From: an uncultured Veillonella sp.
Lineage (GTDB): Bacteria; Bacillota; Negativicutes; Veillonellales; Veillonellaceae
Length of the DNA: 5,665 nt
NCBI GenBank assembly: GCA_900766125.1
Contig: CAAFUD010000202.1
Coordinates: 1-5,665, forward strand
Direction of reading: 5' to 3'
In this document: positions 4,914 to 5,665 of the stretch, in pieces
Layout of the letters: each line of letters opens with the position of its first letter
Numbering within the stretch: the first letter of the stretch is position 1
The notes under the pieces: generated by a model
The model's input: only the letters and a program-made list of their open reading frames with translations
Database searches by the model: none
What the model was told of the DNA's origin: nothing
Program-made: the position numbers and the translations under genes

Positions 4914-5665
4914 ATGTCTATGAGTGTTGAGCATTTTTTATCATTGTCTGATGCTGAACAGTTACAAACTATTAAAGATCTTAATGATATCGGTCAAGAG
5001 GAAATCATTATCGATGTATTGACGGGGGTTGGCATCGATAACTTATCTGTACCTTTATTAGGCGAGCTTGGTAGAGCCTATAACAATAACGATAAGCCAG
5101 AAGAAGCTATTAAAGTATTTAAAGCCATCGATACAGAACATAGAGATGCAGTGTGGCATTATCGCTGTGCGTACTCCCATGGCTCTATTGCTTCTACTAA
5201 TCATGAGGCTTATACATCAGAGAACATGCAACAGATGTTAGCTTTAGTAGATAATGGTGTACGATTAGCGACTAAAGAAGGTCGCAATGATATAAAGGAA
5301 TACTGCTTTGAAGTCATGGATATGTGCCGTTTACAAATGGACTTTGAAAAATGTGAAGTTGACTATCCTGATTTATGCTTAAACTATAGCAAGTATATAG
5401 AAGAGAAAAAGAAGAAACGAGAAGGTGTGCCTCGTCAACGAACTATCACTGTAGAAGAAATTTTAGCTACAGATGATATGTGGACCATAAATGAGCCTGC
5501 CTATTGGACTATCAATATTTATGGTTCCTATGATGACTATTTAGAATCTGCAAAAGGCTTCACCGTAGAGCAAAGATATCTTAACGCTATATGCTGGTAT
5601 TTCGCTGAGGTTAATAATGGTGGGCATCATCAGTTCTTCTATAACTCTACAGGCATTGTATGGGA
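4914..5665 (+). CDS. TPR-like module fused to DMP19/DUF4375 domain (3' end missing)
   Basis: The frame opens at ATG 4914 and stays open for 250 codons to the window edge. GAGGGGA at 4897-4903 favours ATG 4914 over the in-frame ATG at 4920, which would be 16 bases away. Residues 10-155 match the middle module of the 2016-3542 protein: LSD at 11-13, GVGIDNLS at 38-45, LGRAYNNNDKPEEAI at 52-66, HRDAVWHYRCAYSHG at 76-90, VDYP at 149-152. A basic linker (KKKKRE at 165-170) follows. Residues from about 178 form a DMP19/DUF4375 domain, shown by YLNAICWYFAEVNNGGHHQF and then FYNSTGIVW at 222-250. The Neisseria member DMP19 is described as a DNA-mimic protein that binds a transcription factor; the function of most relatives is unknown. 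The protein looks cytoplasmic. Neighbouring SUKH and ankyrin genes suggest an immunity-type role, which remains an inference. Confidence 0.88.
   Translation, partial: MSMSVEHFLSLSDAEQLQTIKDLNDIGQEEIIIDVLTGVGIDNLSVPLLGELGRAYNNNDKPEEAIKVFKAIDTEHRDAVWHYRCAYSHGSIASTNHEAYTSENMQQMLALVDNGVRLATKEGRNDIKEYCFEVMDMCRLQMDFEKCEVDYPDLCLNYSKYIEEKKKKREGVPRQRTITVEEILATDDMWTINEPAYWTINIYGSYDDYLESAKGFTVEQRYLNAICWYFAEVNNGGHHQFFYNSTGIVW

Overview
The window is AT-rich, low-GC bacterial DNA with every gene on the plus strand and strong AGGAG-type ribosome sites. This suits a Firmicutes-type genome. A Negativicute such as Veillonella is my best guess from overall protein style, but nothing here proves the genus. I see no tRNA, rRNA, insertion sequence, integrase or CRISPR array.

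Layout. (1) 2-955: the 3' part of an ankyrin-repeat gene with a SUKH-like (SMI1/KNR4) C-terminal domain; its start lies outside the window. (2) 984-1403: a small acidic orphan. (3) 1404-1466: a 20-codon relic of the 3' end of a gene like the one at 3714-4085. (4) 1515-1985: an orphan protein with two membrane segments. (5) 2016-3542: a 508-residue, three-part protein made of SUKH-1, a TPR-like module and an acidic C-terminal module, followed by a clear intrinsic terminator at 3564-3590. (6) 3714-4085: a small acidic orphan. (7) 4092-4204: a decayed piece of the TPR-like module. (8) 4205-4774: the acidic C-terminal module as a free-standing gene. (9) 4914 to the window end: the TPR-like module fused to a DMP19/DUF4375 domain, cut off by the window edge.

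The main result is modular reuse. The same TPR-like module occurs in the 2016 and 4914 genes and as a relic at 4092-4204. The same acidic C-terminal module occurs in the 2016 and 4205 genes. The tail of the 3714 gene recurs as a relic at 1404-1466. The 4205 gene appears to have arisen from a longer gene like the one at 2016: its upstream DNA still aligns with the TPR module, and its ribosome site AAGGAGGA lies exactly where the longer gene has the codons AAG GTG GAT.

SUKH and ankyrin proteins, runs of small acidic proteins, fusions and relics are together typical of immunity or poly-immunity arrays found beside polymorphic or contact-dependent toxins. No toxin gene is visible here, so this role is inferred. 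If it is right, the proteins would act mainly in the cytoplasm, each binding a toxin domain, with the 1515 protein in the membrane.
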